Shown: in pieces, positions 18,833 to 27,939 of the stretch
Layout of the letters: every line of letters starts with the position of its first letter
Position numbering within the stretch: the stretch's first letter is position 1
From: Planctomycetota bacterium
Lineage (GTDB): Bacteria; Planctomycetota; UBA1135; GCA-002686595
Assembly: GCA_012959525.1 (NCBI GenBank)
Contig: DUDB01000020.1
Location: forward strand, 66,991 to 130,990
Direction: 5' to 3'
DNA: 64,000 nt
Notes under the pieces: generated by a model
Databases searched by the model: none
The model's input: only the letters and a program-made list of their open reading frames with translations
What the model was told of the DNA's origin: nothing
Position numbers and translations under genes: made by a program

Positions 18833-19941
18833 GGATGTAACCGGCCTTCGGAGGAGGCCAGACCCTGGGCCAGGACTTCCAGGCAGAGCGAGCCCATGTC
18901 CACACCTTGGGCTTGGGCAGCCCGTGGTAAGAGGCTGCGTTCGGTCATGCCCGGCAGGGTGTTGGCCTCGAGAAAAACAGGAGCCCCCCCCATTTTCGGC
19001 AAGATAAAATCCATGCGCCCATAACCCTCACACCCAAGAGCCTGGAAGACGGTGCGTGACATGCCCTGTACTTCGGCGTCCTGCTCAGGTGTCGTGTGCT
19101 GCGGGGGGCAATTCTCTATGGCGCCGGAGCCGTCGTACTTCTGGTGGTAATCGAAGTAGCGGCCCTCGTCGGGCAGGATCTCACACAAGGGGAGGGCCAT
19201 CGATTCGGATGCGCTGGTGCCCCCCAGGATTCCATCACTTACCTCGAGTCCGACGATCTCCCTCTCAACGAGGGCGTCTTGGCCCATGCCGAGGGTGGCT
19301 GCGATCGCTTCACGGAGTCCAGCGGCCCCTTCAGTGCGAACCACTCCCAGCGATGACCCGCCGCAGTTGGGTTTCACGAACCATGGGCCTTCTCCTAGGT
19401 CGAAAACCCTATTCAGAATCTGCTCCGAACCCTCACTCCAGTCCCTGTGGTCTACGAGCAGGCCTGGCGCGCATTCGAGGCCTGCGGCTTGTGCCCGAGC
19501 CCGAGCGCGCGCCTTGTCCATGCACAGCGCGGAGGCCTCGGCCCCTGAGCCGGTGAAGGCTCGGCCGCGAGTGCCCAGGGCGCGCTGAAGGTGACCATTC
19601 TCACCTTCGCCTCCGTGCAGGGCGATGAAGTACAGGGCGCTCGCGGGGAGTTGCTCCATCGCGTCGCCCGCGTCGAGGGCCTGCCCTTCAAGGATCCAGT
19701 GCCCTTCGGGTGCGATCTCGATCCATTGAAGGTTCAGGGGACGCGCACGTCGCTGAGCCTCGTCCAAGTTCTCCAGGGCCGACACAATCGCCTCCCCGGA
19801 GCGCAGTGAGACTTCGCGCTCATCGGAGGTGCCACCTGACAAGACGACCACTTCTGTTTGGGCCAATCTCTCTGCAAGCTGCGGCCAGAGGAGCCACCCA
19901 GGCTGCGGGCCTTGGGGCGAGCTAGGAATAGAGGTGTCCAC
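18829..19941 (-). CDS. ddl: D-alanine--D-alanine ligase
   Basis: About 370 residues of the ATP-grasp family; joins two D-alanines for peptidoglycan. Motifs: V-L-S-G-G-T-S-D-E-R-E-V-S-L-R-S-G near the N-terminus, H-G-G-E-G-E-N-G, K-P-N-C-G-G-S-S-L-G-V and E-A-N-T-L-P-G-M-T at the Mg-ATP site. GTG 19941 is chosen because GGAGGA lies 8 bases upstream; this overlaps the preceding gene by 20 bases. GTG 19851 is a possible later start close to the family's usual N-terminus. The frame continues upstream to 20004 without a better start. Confidence 0.93.
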   Translation of the reverse strand: MDTSIPSSPQGPQPGWLLWPQLAERLAQTEVVVLSGGTSDEREVSLRSGEAIVSALENLDEAQRRARPLNLQWIEIAPEGHWILEGQALDAGDAMEQLPASALYFIALHGGEGENGHLQRALGTRGRAFTGSGAEASALCMDKARARARAQAAGLECAPGLLVDHRDWSEGSEQILNRVFDLGEGPWFVKPNCGGSSLGVVRTEGAAGLREAIAATLGMGQDALVEREIVGLEVSDGILGGTSASESMALPLCEILPDEGRYFDYHQKYDGSGAIENCPPQHTTPEQDAEVQGMSRTVFQALGCEGYGRMDFILPKMGGAPVFLEANTLPGMTERSLLPRAAQAQGVDMGSLCLEVLAQGLASSEGRLHP

Positions 19942-21319
19942 CGCCCAGATCCTCCGCTTGGAGGGGCCAGCGATCCAGGAATTCCTCTTGGGATTCGGCC
20001 ACACGGGGATCCACTTCCACTATGGAGGAGCCCGCGGGCCCGGGGCTGGGGAGCTCTCCGCCTGCGGCTAAGACCCATTCGGCAAAGGTGTCCGCCAGAT
20101 CTGCCCGGGACGACTGGGGGCTATCGCTGCCCTCGGCATTCTTGACTGGGCTGAACTCGGTGCGTCGGTCAACCTCTAGTGTGACGCTGTTCTGGCTTAG
20201 GCCGAGGGCGTCAAAGATGAAGGTCTCAAACTTGACGCCGTCGCAGGCTCGTACGCACCCATCGATGTCGAACACCTGCATGGTCTTGCGGGCCAGGTGC
20301 CAGGGCAGGTCCAGTCCGTTGGCGGTCAACTGCTTCACGAAATCGACGTTGATCACGTGGTTGGCGATGTTCCCCGCATGGAAGAGCAAATCACCATCCG
20401 AATCGGTAGCCGTCCGGAGGTCCGAGGGCAGGTCCGAGTACTCAATGCACCCCAATACGCCATCCGCTAGGCCCAGGACCCCGACCTTCTCGTCGGCGGA
20501 CCTTTTGCGCACGACCTTGCTGGACATCTGGGCTTCAGCGCGAGCGTGCAGCCCAAGAAACATGGGGTCCGTTGGGCGTGCCACGGGGCTGTCGACCTGG
20601 AAATAGGAGAACAACTCGACGCCGCAAGCGGCGGCGTGGTCGAGGGCCCCCGAGCTGGCCAGTGCATCAAGGGTTCCTCCGTGCCCATTGGGGGCGAGGA
20701 AGAGCGAGTCGGGTCCCGAGAGGAGGATGCGTCCCTCTAGGTCGAGTGCAGGGAGCATGCGCTGCGTGAAGAAAAAGACATCCTCAGCCTGCATGCCAAA
20801 GAAGCTCTGTTCCTCGAAGAACGCGCGCGTGGCGGCGTCGTTGGTGGCGGAGGTCATGATGTACCAGGGACCCCCACCTCCGTAACGGGCACGGCCAGCA
20901 AGCAGGCGAGCTGCATGCCAACCGAAGAGGGTTCGACCGCTCAAAGGCCCGACCTCGAAGCAGCCCTTCGGCCCGTCGTAACCAAGCCGAGACCCTTGGC
21001 CACCTGCGACGAGAACAAACCCAACCTTGCCCTCGGCTTGCAATCTCGCGCCCTCTACGGCGGCGGCGGCAGCCTCAACCTGCTGAGCCTCATCGCGGCG
21101 AAGCGGAAAGACGGCAGGTGGGACGAATGAGTGGGCCCTGGGTATTGGCGCAACCTCTCGCACCAAGCCTTGGAGGGTGGCCAGCAGATCAAAGTCGAGA
21201 TCGTTGAGTTGGGCCAGCAGACTTGCTTGCTGGTCGGGCCGGAGGGTGTCCCAGTGCGCAAGGACGTGCTCCTGTCCCGCAGACCGACAGCGGTTCAGAA
21301 GATCTTCAACGCTGCTCAT
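19922..21319 (-). CDS. Eukaryote-type UTP--hexose-1-phosphate / UDP-GlcNAc pyrophosphorylase (UDPGP family)
   Basis: 465 residues. The nucleotide loop L-V-A-G-G-Q-G-S-R-L-G-Y-D-G-P-K-G lies at about 103-119, with later S-G-P-D-S-L-F-L-A-P-N-G-H-G-G and K-F-E-T-F-I-F-D-A-L motifs, as in eukaryotic UAP1 and UGP rather than bacterial GlmU/GalU. It should form UDP-GlcNAc or another UDP-sugar. As first gene of an operon with ddl and dapB, a role in peptidoglycan precursor supply fits. The exact sugar cannot be read from the sequence. Confidence 0.88.
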   Translation of the reverse strand: MSSVEDLLNRCRSAGQEHVLAHWDTLRPDQQASLLAQLNDLDFDLLATLQGLVREVAPIPRAHSFVPPAVFPLRRDEAQQVEAAAAAVEGARLQAEGKVGFVLVAGGQGSRLGYDGPKGCFEVGPLSGRTLFGWHAARLLAGRARYGGGGPWYIMTSATNDAATRAFFEEQSFFGMQAEDVFFFTQRMLPALDLEGRILLSGPDSLFLAPNGHGGTLDALASSGALDHAAACGVELFSYFQVDSPVARPTDPMFLGLHARAEAQMSSKVVRKRSADEKVGVLGLADGVLGCIEYSDLPSDLRTATDSDGDLLFHAGNIANHVINVDFVKQLTANGLDLPWHLARKTMQVFDIDGCVRACDGVKFETFIFDALGLSQNSVTLEVDRRTEFSPVKNAEGSDSPQSSRADLADTFAEWVLAAGGELPSPGPAGSSIVEVDPRVAESQEEFLDRWPLQAEDLGGGHLYS

Positions 21320-21361
21320 AGGGGGTATTCAGACGGCGGGCCCACTTGGGTTGCTTGTCGC

Positions 21362-21709
21362 CTAGGCTGCGGGCGTTTCTTCAGCCCCAGCAGAGATTGC
21401 CTCAAGCATCTGCTCCATAAGGTGTACAAGCGCCTCAACGCGCTTTTCCAGTACCAGTTGGCGCAAGACCAACTTCTCCACAACCGGGGGGAGCACGGCC
21501 TCGCGCGTGTAATTGTTGATCATGTTGATGATCTCAGCGCGGTTGGCGTCCGGGAGCTTATGGAAGTGGTAATGGAACTTCTCTTCGAGGATCTCCTCGG
21601 TGACGTGCATGCACTCAGAGGTTATGTCCTCGAGGGATGGCTTGTCGTGTTCGTTGTGGAAGACCTCAAGTTTGTACTGGTGTAGTAGTTCCTGAAACTT
21701 CTTAAGCAA
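21362..21709 (-). CDS. Small helical protein of unknown function
   Basis: 115 residues from TTG 21709, which has GGAG 8 bases upstream; the frame continues to a weaker TTG at 21772. The protein is almost entirely helical and rich in Glu, His and Leu, with V-E-K-L-V-L-R-Q-L-V-L-E-K-R-V-E-A-L suggesting a C-terminal coiled coil. A histidine-rich patch (E-K-F-H-Y-H-F-H-K-L) is notable. No family is recognised. It lies between a 13-bp tandem repeat and the UAP1-like gene on the same strand, about 40 bases upstream of the latter. Codon use looks genuine; the start is uncertain. Confidence 0.55.
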   Translation of the reverse strand: MLKKFQELLHQYKLEVFHNEHDKPSLEDITSECMHVTEEILEEKFHYHFHKLPDANRAEIINMINNYTREAVLPPVVEKLVLRQLVLEKRVEALVHLMEQMLEAISAGAEETPAA

Positions 21710-21840
21710 GGCGGTGACTCCAGCCCAAGGGGCATTGATGACGACGAACTGTGAAGGAGAGGCAGGCAGCAAACACTAGAAACAGTCTACCCCATGGGGG
21801 GCAATTCTGCTGCGGGAACATGGGTTGCCGGCGCTTGGCG

Positions 21841-21905
21841 GTGGGCCAGTGCGGTGGGCCAGTGCGGTGGGCCAGTGCGGTGGGCCAGTGCGGTGGGCCA
21901 GTGCG
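21841..21905 (+). repeat. Tandem repeat, 13-bp unit x 5
   Basis: Five uninterrupted identical copies of GTGGGCCAGTGCG, with a partial unit on each side (to about 21838 and 21914). It sits between the fabF stop and the next reverse gene, outside any gene I accept. Such perfect short tandems can vary in copy number by slippage. Confidence 0.9.
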
Positions 21906-21948
21906 GTGCCAGTGATTGTGGCGGCGCGGGTGGCAGCGCGAGACCCAT

Positions 21949-23196
21949 TCAGTCCAACTGCCCCACGGCAATGGACACATTGTGACCACCGAAGCCCAGG
22001 GAGTTGCAAAGGGCGTTACGGATGGGCAGTTCCCGCGCGTCGCCAGGAACGTAATCGAGGTCGCACTCGGGGTCGGGCGTGGTGTAGTTACGGGTGGGAT
22101 GGATCTGGCCGGTATGAACGGCAAGTACCGTGACCAGTAACTCAAGCCCTGTAGCGGCCCCCAGGAGGTGTCCAACCATGGACTTTGTGGAGTTGACGGC
22201 CAGTCGGTTGGCGTGGTCTCCGAACGCCAATCTAATGGCTCGCGTCTCAATCGAGTCGTTATAGGCGGTGGATGTGCCGTGGGCGTTGATGTACTGGACG
22301 TCTTCAGGGTTCAGGCCTCCGTGCTTCATGGCCTGCTTGAAGGCGCGTGCGGGGCCGGTACCGTCCAGTTTGGGAGCCGTAATATGGTGAGCGTCGTCCG
22401 TGGATCCATAGCCCTTGAGCTCGGCGTAGATGCGAGCGCCCCTAGCCTTGGCCCGCTCGTACTCCTCCAGCACGAGGATGCCGCACCCCTCCCCCATCAC
22501 GAATCCATCTCGGTCTGCATCGAACGGCCGAGAGGCCGTCTCGGGCGATTCGTTGCGTGTGGAGAGGGCCTTCGCGGAAGCGAATCCAGCCATGGAGAGC
22601 GGCGTGATCGCGCTCTCGGACCCCCCAGTAACTACAAGGTCACAATCGTCCCACTGAATGGCGCGCCAGGCCATTCCGATCGCGTGCCCCGCTGAGGCGC
22701 AGGCGCTGATCGTGGTGAAGGCGGTGCCCATCAGGCCATGGCGAATGGCCACCTGACCGCTGACCGCGTTCGACATGATGCGCGGGATGAAGTGCGGACT
22801 GACCCTGCTTGCTCCGCGTTCGAGAAGTACAGCCTGCTGTTCAAGTACGCCCGTAATGCCTCCAATTCCGGTAGCGATGATGGAGCCGTAACGCTCCCGC
22901 TTCTCCTCGTCTTCCTCGGCGATGTCCTCAAGTCCTGCGTCACGCAGGGCTTCGTCCGCGGCAACCATGGCCCACAGGGTGAAGGGGTCCATCTTGCGCG
23001 CGTCCGGCGGGCGGAAACCATGTTCCGTCAGGTCCCAATCCAGTGTGGCTGCAATCTGCGCCGACAAACCGGGGACGTCATAGCGGGTCAATGCCCGCAC
23101 ACCGTTCTCCCCCGCGAGCATTCGCGGGTAGGAGCACTCAACGTTATGGCCCAGAGGATTGATCGTCCCTAGGCCCGTGATAACAACTCGACGCAT
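21949..23196 (-). CDS. fabF: 3-oxoacyl-ACP synthase II
   Basis: 415 residues; elongates acyl-ACP with malonyl-ACP in fatty acid synthesis. The catalytic triad is complete: Cys166 in I-S-A-C-A-S-A, His306 in N-A-H-G-T-S-T and His343 in S-M-V-G-H-L-L-G-A, matching E. coli C163/H303/H340. The C-terminal G-F-G-G-H-N loop is present. It is the last gene of the rpmF-plsX-fabHDG-acpP-fabF cluster and follows acpP by 48 bases, the usual arrangement. Confidence 0.96.
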   Translation of the reverse strand: MRRVVITGLGTINPLGHNVECSYPRMLAGENGVRALTRYDVPGLSAQIAATLDWDLTEHGFRPPDARKMDPFTLWAMVAADEALRDAGLEDIAEEDEEKRERYGSIIATGIGGITGVLEQQAVLLERGASRVSPHFIPRIMSNAVSGQVAIRHGLMGTAFTTISACASAGHAIGMAWRAIQWDDCDLVVTGGSESAITPLSMAGFASAKALSTRNESPETASRPFDADRDGFVMGEGCGILVLEEYERAKARGARIYAELKGYGSTDDAHHITAPKLDGTGPARAFKQAMKHGGLNPEDVQYINAHGTSTAYNDSIETRAIRLAFGDHANRLAVNSTKSMVGHLLGAATGLELLVTVLAVHTGQIHPTRNYTTPDPECDLDYVPGDARELPIRNALCNSLGFGGHNVSIAVGQLD

Positions 23197-23244
23197 GGTG
23201 GTGCACCTATGCCCCGGCCGCGTGCGCCGGAGTTGGAGCGCGAA

Positions 23245-23499
23245 CTAGAGCTTCTCGGTGATGTAGGAGACCGCAGTGCCCACGGTCTGGATCTTCTCGG
23301 CGTCTTCGTCGGGGATGGAGATCTCGAATTCGTCTTCGAATTCCATGACCAGCTCGACGGTGTCCAGGGAGTCGGCTCCCAGATCGTTGATGAAGGACGT
23401 CTCCGGGGTGACCTTGTCTGCAGATGTGCCCATCTGCTCACAGACAATCTTCACGACGCGCTCTTCAATGGTTTGGTTGCTCACCTTCTCGGACTCCAT
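23245..23499 (-). CDS. acpP: Acyl carrier protein
   Basis: 84 residues, strongly acidic. The phosphopantetheine attachment serine is Ser44 in [10 protein letters not shown], followed by [13 protein letters not shown] short N-terminal extension (M-E-S-E-K-V-S-N) precedes the usual start of the fold. It lies between fabG and fabF on the same strand. Confidence 0.97.
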   Translation of the reverse strand: MESEKVSNQTIEERVVKIVCEQMGTSADKVTPETSFINDLGADSLDTVELVMEFEDEFEISIPDEDAEKIQTVGTAVSYITEKL

Positions 23500-23574
23500 G
23501 GTATGTGTGGGGAATGGGCAGGCGGGGCGCTGATGCCCCGGGTTGGAAATGTGGGGATAATTCTATGCTGCGGA

Positions 23575-24342
23575 CTATACGCTCAAACCACCGTCAACAA
23601 CGAGGGTTTGGCCGGTGATGTAGGCTCCACCGGGCCCGGCCAGGTAGGCCACGGCTCCAGCGATGTCTTCAGGGGCGCCCATGCGGGCTAGGGGGATGCC
23701 CGCGGCAAGCTCGGAGCGTGCCTTGTCGTCCAGGGAGGCCGTCATATCGGTCTCAATAAACCCGGGCGCGATGGCATTGGCGCACACCCCGCGACTGGCC
23801 AATTCCTTGGCCACGGAGAGGGTCAGGCCGATCAAGCCGGCCTTGCTGGCGGCGTAGTTGGCCTGTCCGGCGTTGCCGGTGATGCCGACGACCGAGGTGA
23901 TGTTCACCACACGGCCCCCGTTCTTCATCAGGGCTCTAGTGCAGGCCTTGATGAAGTTCCAGGCTCCCTTGAGGTTGACGTCGAGCACTCGGTCGAAGTC
24001 CTCCTCGCTCATACGCATGAGGATCTGATCTCGGGTGATTCCGGCGTTGTTGACAAGGATGTGGGGTCCGGCCGGTTGCCCAACGTCCATGCTGGACGCG
24101 ATCTCCTTAACGAGTTCTGCCACGGCTGCGGTGTCAGAGACGTCGACTCCGAAGGCCCGCGCTCCAGGCGTGAGGGCCGCGCAGGCATCGGCGACCGATT
24201 GGGCATTCTCTTTGCTGGTAGCGACGCATGCCACCTGGGCTCCATCCGCGGCCAACCGGAGCGCGATCGCCGCGCCTATCCCGCGACTAGCTCCCGTGAC
24301 GAGAGCGAGTTGACCAGACAGGGGGCTCGAGGTGGAATTCAT
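23575..24342 (-). CDS. fabG: 3-oxoacyl-ACP reductase
   Basis: 255 residues, short-chain dehydrogenase fold; reduces 3-oxoacyl-ACP with NADPH. It has T-G-A-S-R-G-I-G for the cofactor, N-N-A-G at 98-101, and catalytic Ser150, Tyr163 and Lys167 in the Y-A-A-S-K motif. D-G-G-L near the C-terminus is standard. It sits between fabD and acpP, which supports FabG rather than another dehydrogenase. Confidence 0.95.
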   Translation of the reverse strand: MNSTSSPLSGQLALVTGASRGIGAAIALRLAADGAQVACVATSKENAQSVADACAALTPGARAFGVDVSDTAAVAELVKEIASSMDVGQPAGPHILVNNAGITRDQILMRMSEEDFDRVLDVNLKGAWNFIKACTRALMKNGGRVVNITSVVGITGNAGQANYAASKAGLIGLTLSVAKELASRGVCANAIAPGFIETDMTASLDDKARSELAAGIPLARMGAPEDIAGAVAYLAGPGGAYITGQTLVVDGGLSV

Positions 24343-24443
24343 GGAGTAGGAGGGGGCTCCGGGGGAAGGATAGCGTCCCGCGTTGGGGAAACTCTAGCGC
24401 CGGGCGTGGGTCCCTTCAACGGCTGCGCGGGGGGTGGACGGAA

Positions 24444-25373
24444 TCAGGCCTGGGTTCCGGTGGCCAGATCGGCAGGGGTGGCGGTAGAGCGCACCACAGC
24501 CTCCGGGTCGATCTTGCGCATCAAGCCGCCGAGAACCGTCCCTGGGCCGGGCTCCAGGAACTGCCGTACTCCCTGACTGAGAGCGAGGGCCATGGACTGC
24601 TCCCAGAGCACCGAAGAGCAGACCTGGCGGGCCAGGTTGGATCGGATCTGGTCGGGCTCAGAAGCCCATTGCCCATCCACGTTGGAGATGACAGGGATCT
24701 GTGGCGGCGCGATTGCCGTTTGGGCCAGGGCGGCTTCAAGCTTGTCGGCGGCGGGCCGCATGCACTCGGAGTGAAATCCCCCGGCGACGACGAGGCGGCG
24801 AACCCTGCGCACGCCATGCTCCTTGGCCGCGGACTCCACAGCATCCAAAGCTCCAAGTTCCCCAGATAGGATGATCTGGCCAGGCGCGTTGACGTTGGCC
24901 ACCTGGCAGATGCCACCCTTGGAGCCCACCTGCGCGAGGGCCTCGGCTTTCTCCAGGTCGGCCCCGACGAGGGATAGCATGCCGCTGGGGGTGGCCTCCG
25001 CCGCAGCCTGCATGGCCTCTCCACGGAGTCGCACCAGGCGCAGGCCGTCTTCGAAGGACAGGGCGCCAGCCAGCCAAAGGGCACTGTATTCTCCCAGAGA
25101 GAGGCCGGCTGTGAGCGGGATACTCTTCGGTGCTTGCCCAAGGCTGCGCAGGGTGCGCAGGATGGCCACGCTTGTAGTGAAGATTCCTGGCTGAGCGATG
25201 TCCGTCCTGTTCACCTCTTCGCTCTCCGTCCAGCAGGTCTGACTCAGGGGGAAGCCTAGCACCTCATCGGCTTGCTCGAACGTCTCGCGAGCCACAGCAT
25301 GTGCTTCGACCCAGTCCTTGCCCATGCCGGCGAACTGGGCGCCCTGCCCCGGGAATAGAATGGCCTCGCTCAT
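24444..25373 (-). CDS. fabD: Malonyl-CoA--ACP transacylase
   Basis: 309 residues; loads malonyl groups onto ACP. It starts S-E-A-I-L-F-P-G-Q-G-A-Q. The nucleophile elbow is G-L-S-L-G-E with Ser92, and the partner is His201 in G-G-F-H-S, the same numbering as E. coli FabD. Leu replaces the common His before the serine, a variant I associate with planctomycetes. ATG 25373 is chosen; the upstream frame to 25430 overlaps fabH. Confidence 0.95.
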   Translation of the reverse strand: MSEAILFPGQGAQFAGMGKDWVEAHAVARETFEQADEVLGFPLSQTCWTESEEVNRTDIAQPGIFTTSVAILRTLRSLGQAPKSIPLTAGLSLGEYSALWLAGALSFEDGLRLVRLRGEAMQAAAEATPSGMLSLVGADLEKAEALAQVGSKGGICQVANVNAPGQIILSGELGALDAVESAAKEHGVRRVRRLVVAGGFHSECMRPAADKLEAALAQTAIAPPQIPVISNVDGQWASEPDQIRSNLARQVCSSVLWEQSMALALSQGVRQFLEPGPGTVLGGLMRKIDPEAVVRSTATPADLATGTQA

Positions 25374-25402
25374 TGTTGATTGTGCGGTTGAGGGGTCTGC
25401 GG

Positions 25403-26392
25403 TTACCAGCGAACGAGCGCGCCGCCCCATGTTAGGCCGGCGCCAAAGGCGACCAGGACCGCTAGGTCACCGCTCTTGAGTCGCCCATCCTTACAAGCCT
25501 CATCCAGGGCGATGGGCACGCTGGCGGCGGATGTGTTCCCGTACTTGTCGATATTGACGACGCACCGGGCGGGGTCCCACTCGAGCCTGGTCAGCGCGCT
25601 CTCGATGATGCGTTGGTTGACCTGGTGCGGAACAAGCAGCGCGATCTCATCGCGGTCATACCCCTCGCACATGGCCTCGATGACCTCGGTCATCTTGTTC
25701 ACGGCGAAGCGATACACGTCCCGGCCGCGAAGCATGATGTTGTCTAGGGCGGGGTCGTAGTTGTCGTCCGAAGGGCGGACTCTGTAGCCCCCATGGGGAG
25801 CCTGGATGTACTCGAATCCCGAGCCGTCAGCTCCCAGGCAGGAGTTGAGTATCTCGCCGCTCGAGCAGACATCGTGCGGCTGAAGGATGGCAGCCCCAGC
25901 GCCGTCTCCGAAGAGGATGCAAGAGCCCCGGTCTTCCATATTGATCCAGCGTGAGAGCGTTTCGGCTCCGATGACCAGCGCGTTGGTTGCCCGCCCGGTG
26001 GCGATGAAGCTGGCTGCCGTATCTAGAGCTACCATGAATCCCGAGCAGGCTGCACCCACGTCGAAAGCCATGGCCTTGGGAGAACCAAGCCGATGCTGCA
26101 GTTGGCAACTAACCGTGGGTAGGTGTTGGTCGGGCGTGACGGTCCCCACCACGATCAGGTCCAGATCGGAAGCCTCGACGCCCGCGTCTGCCAAGGCGAG
26201 CAAGGCTGCCTTGTAGGAGAGGTCTGAGGTGCACTCTCCTTCCGCCGCAAACCGTCGCTCGCGGATCCCGGTTCGTTGGGCTATCCACTCGTCAGAGGTG
26301 TCGATGATTCGCGCAAAATCATCGTTACTCATGATCCGCTCAGGTACATGCGAGCCGGTTCCAGCGATTCCAACTTTGATGATTGAGGTCAT
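25403..26392 (-). CDS. fabH: 3-oxoacyl-ACP synthase III
   Basis: 329 residues; starts fatty acid synthesis by condensing acyl-CoA with malonyl-ACP. The triad is Cys116 (G-A-A-C-S-G-F), His256 (L-V-P-H-Q-V-N-Q-R) and Asn286 (Y-G-N-T-S-A-A). The C-terminal G-F-G-A-G-L type loop reads A-F-G-A-G-L-T-W-G. ATG 26392 (M-T-S-I-I-K-V-G-I-A-G-T-G) gives the standard N-terminus; the 84 residues upstream in frame are not credible. It is followed at 30 bases by fabD. Confidence 0.96.
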   Translation of the reverse strand: MTSIIKVGIAGTGSHVPERIMSNDDFARIIDTSDEWIAQRTGIRERRFAAEGECTSDLSYKAALLALADAGVEASDLDLIVVGTVTPDQHLPTVSCQLQHRLGSPKAMAFDVGAACSGFMVALDTAASFIATGRATNALVIGAETLSRWINMEDRGSCILFGDGAGAAILQPHDVCSSGEILNSCLGADGSGFEYIQAPHGGYRVRPSDDNYDPALDNIMLRGRDVYRFAVNKMTEVIEAMCEGYDRDEIALLVPHQVNQRIIESALTRLEWDPARCVVNIDKYGNTSAASVPIALDEACKDGRLKSGDLAVLVAFGAGLTWGGALVRW

Positions 26393-26525
26393 TGCCTGGC
26401 GGGGAAGGAGGAGCGCAGTGCGGGCTGCAGAACAGGGGCGCCGTCGGTCGTAGATTCTAGCGGTTTCATTGGGGCAACTTCGAATCCCTCTTTGGGACGA
26501 CATTTTGGGCCCAAGGGGGGGCGGG

Positions 26526-27530
26526 TCAGGGGGATTGGAGGGCAAGGGCCCGGACGATGTCTGCGTTGACGTCCACGTCCAGGGCGCGGGCCGCTTGACG
26601 GATCGCGTTGGCCACAGCTCGGGCGTCCGAACGGCCATGCCCAATGATCACGACCCCGTTGACTCCCAGGAGGAGGGCGCCTCCATATTCCGAATAGTCC
26701 ACGTGATGCCGCAGGTCGGCCAGGACCTCTGCGCCCCAACCAGCCTGGTGCGCATCGAGTTGTTGGGTGACCTGTGTGAGCATGAACGACGACAGTCCCT
26801 CAAGGGTTTTGAGGAATACGTTTCCTGTAAATCCATCGGTGACGACGACGTCGACATCCTCTCCGAAGATTTCCCCCGCCTCTACGTTGCCCACGAAATT
26901 GAGGTGGCTATTGCTGAGCAGTTCATGGGCTGCCCGCATGAGGTCTGTGCCCTTGCTAGCTTCCTCTCCGATGTTCAGAAGGCCCACCCGGGGGTTCTTT
27001 ACCCCATCAACGTCACTGGCCAGGGTGCTACCCATGAGCGCGTAGTGCAGAAGGTGGGCGGGCTTGGGGACGACGTTCGCCCCCATGTCGAGAATGGTGA
27101 CGGGACGTCCGGTCATGTGCGTTGTGATGGCGATGCCTGGCCGCCGAATGCCCTCGAGGGTCCCTAATCCTAAGGTCGCTGCGCCGACGACTGCGCCCGT
27201 ATTGCCCATGCTGATGAAAGCGCCAGCCTTACCGGCCCGCACACAGCCGATACCAACGGGGATGGATGCGCCGGGTTTGGCTCGCAGGGCGACGCCCGGC
27301 TTTTCATCCATGCCTATGACCTCGGCAGCGTCTTCAAGGTGCACGCTGGCCGAACAGTCGCGCTTGCTGAGGCCCTCGCGCATCAACTCTTCGTTACCCA
27401 CAAGGATCAGGCGGGCCGGATCCACGTAAAGTTCGCCGTCCGGATTGCAGACGAGTACGACGCCGTCAAGAACCACGTCAGGGGCGTGGTCGCCCCCCAT
27501 CACATCGAGGACAATGCGGTCGTTGACCAT
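26526..27530 (-). CDS. plsX: Phosphate acyltransferase
   Basis: 334 residues; makes acyl-phosphate from acyl-ACP for phospholipid synthesis. It begins I-V-L-D-V-M-G-G-D-H-A-P, the PlsX hallmark, with S-M-G-N-T-G-A-V and L-D-M-G-A-N-V later. Located between rpmF and fabH on the same strand, the common bacterial order. A 133-base gap precedes fabH. Confidence 0.96.
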   Translation of the reverse strand: MVNDRIVLDVMGGDHAPDVVLDGVVLVCNPDGELYVDPARLILVGNEELMREGLSKRDCSASVHLEDAAEVIGMDEKPGVALRAKPGASIPVGIGCVRAGKAGAFISMGNTGAVVGAATLGLGTLEGIRRPGIAITTHMTGRPVTILDMGANVVPKPAHLLHYALMGSTLASDVDGVKNPRVGLLNIGEEASKGTDLMRAAHELLSNSHLNFVGNVEAGEIFGEDVDVVVTDGFTGNVFLKTLEGLSSFMLTQVTQQLDAHQAGWGAEVLADLRHHVDYSEYGGALLLGVNGVVIIGHGRSDARAVANAIRQAARALDVDVNADIVRALALQSP

Positions 27531-27620
27531 GGCAGGACTCTACGTCTTTGGTGATACGGACCGCTCGGGCGGGAGCGGAAAAAGAACCCCTGCAGGGGCA
27601 GGAGGGTCGGTCAGCGCTCC

Positions 27621-27827
27621 TCAGAAATCTTCGCGCTCGAAGACTTCCATCCCACCTTCGCCACCCTTGGCAAAACCATAGTGGGTGGACTCTTTCTCGT
27701 TGATGCGGTGTGGGCGAGTCAGCGCTCCAGAGCGGGGATCACGCTGCACGGGCTGACCCGTCAGGGCCAAGTGGGAGCGGCGCTTGCGCTTTTGGGTCTT
27801 GGAGATGCGTCGCTTGGGGTGTGCCAT
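27621..27827 (-). CDS. rpmF: 50S ribosomal protein L32
   Basis: 68 residues. The N-terminus M-A-H-P-K-R-R-I-S-K-T-Q-K-R-K-R-R-S-H is the L32 signature. No zinc-binding cysteine pairs are present, so this is a C-minus form. It heads the fatty-acid cluster, as in many bacteria. Confidence 0.95.
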   Translation of the reverse strand: MAHPKRRISKTQKRKRRSHLALTGQPVQRDPRSGALTRPHRINEKESTHYGFAKGGEGGMEVFEREDF

Positions 27828-27939
27828 GGAATCGAAGGGGTGCGCCGGGCGGCTTGGGGTCGCTTCAAACGGGATTCGAGGGCAAGAGGCTAGTGCGGCG
27901 CCCTTGCACTGTCAACGCAACGTGGTGGGTCGTCGGGCC

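Noticed and set aside
21838-21915. CRISPR array
   Set aside because: The unit is 13 bp with no spacers, so it is a direct tandem repeat.
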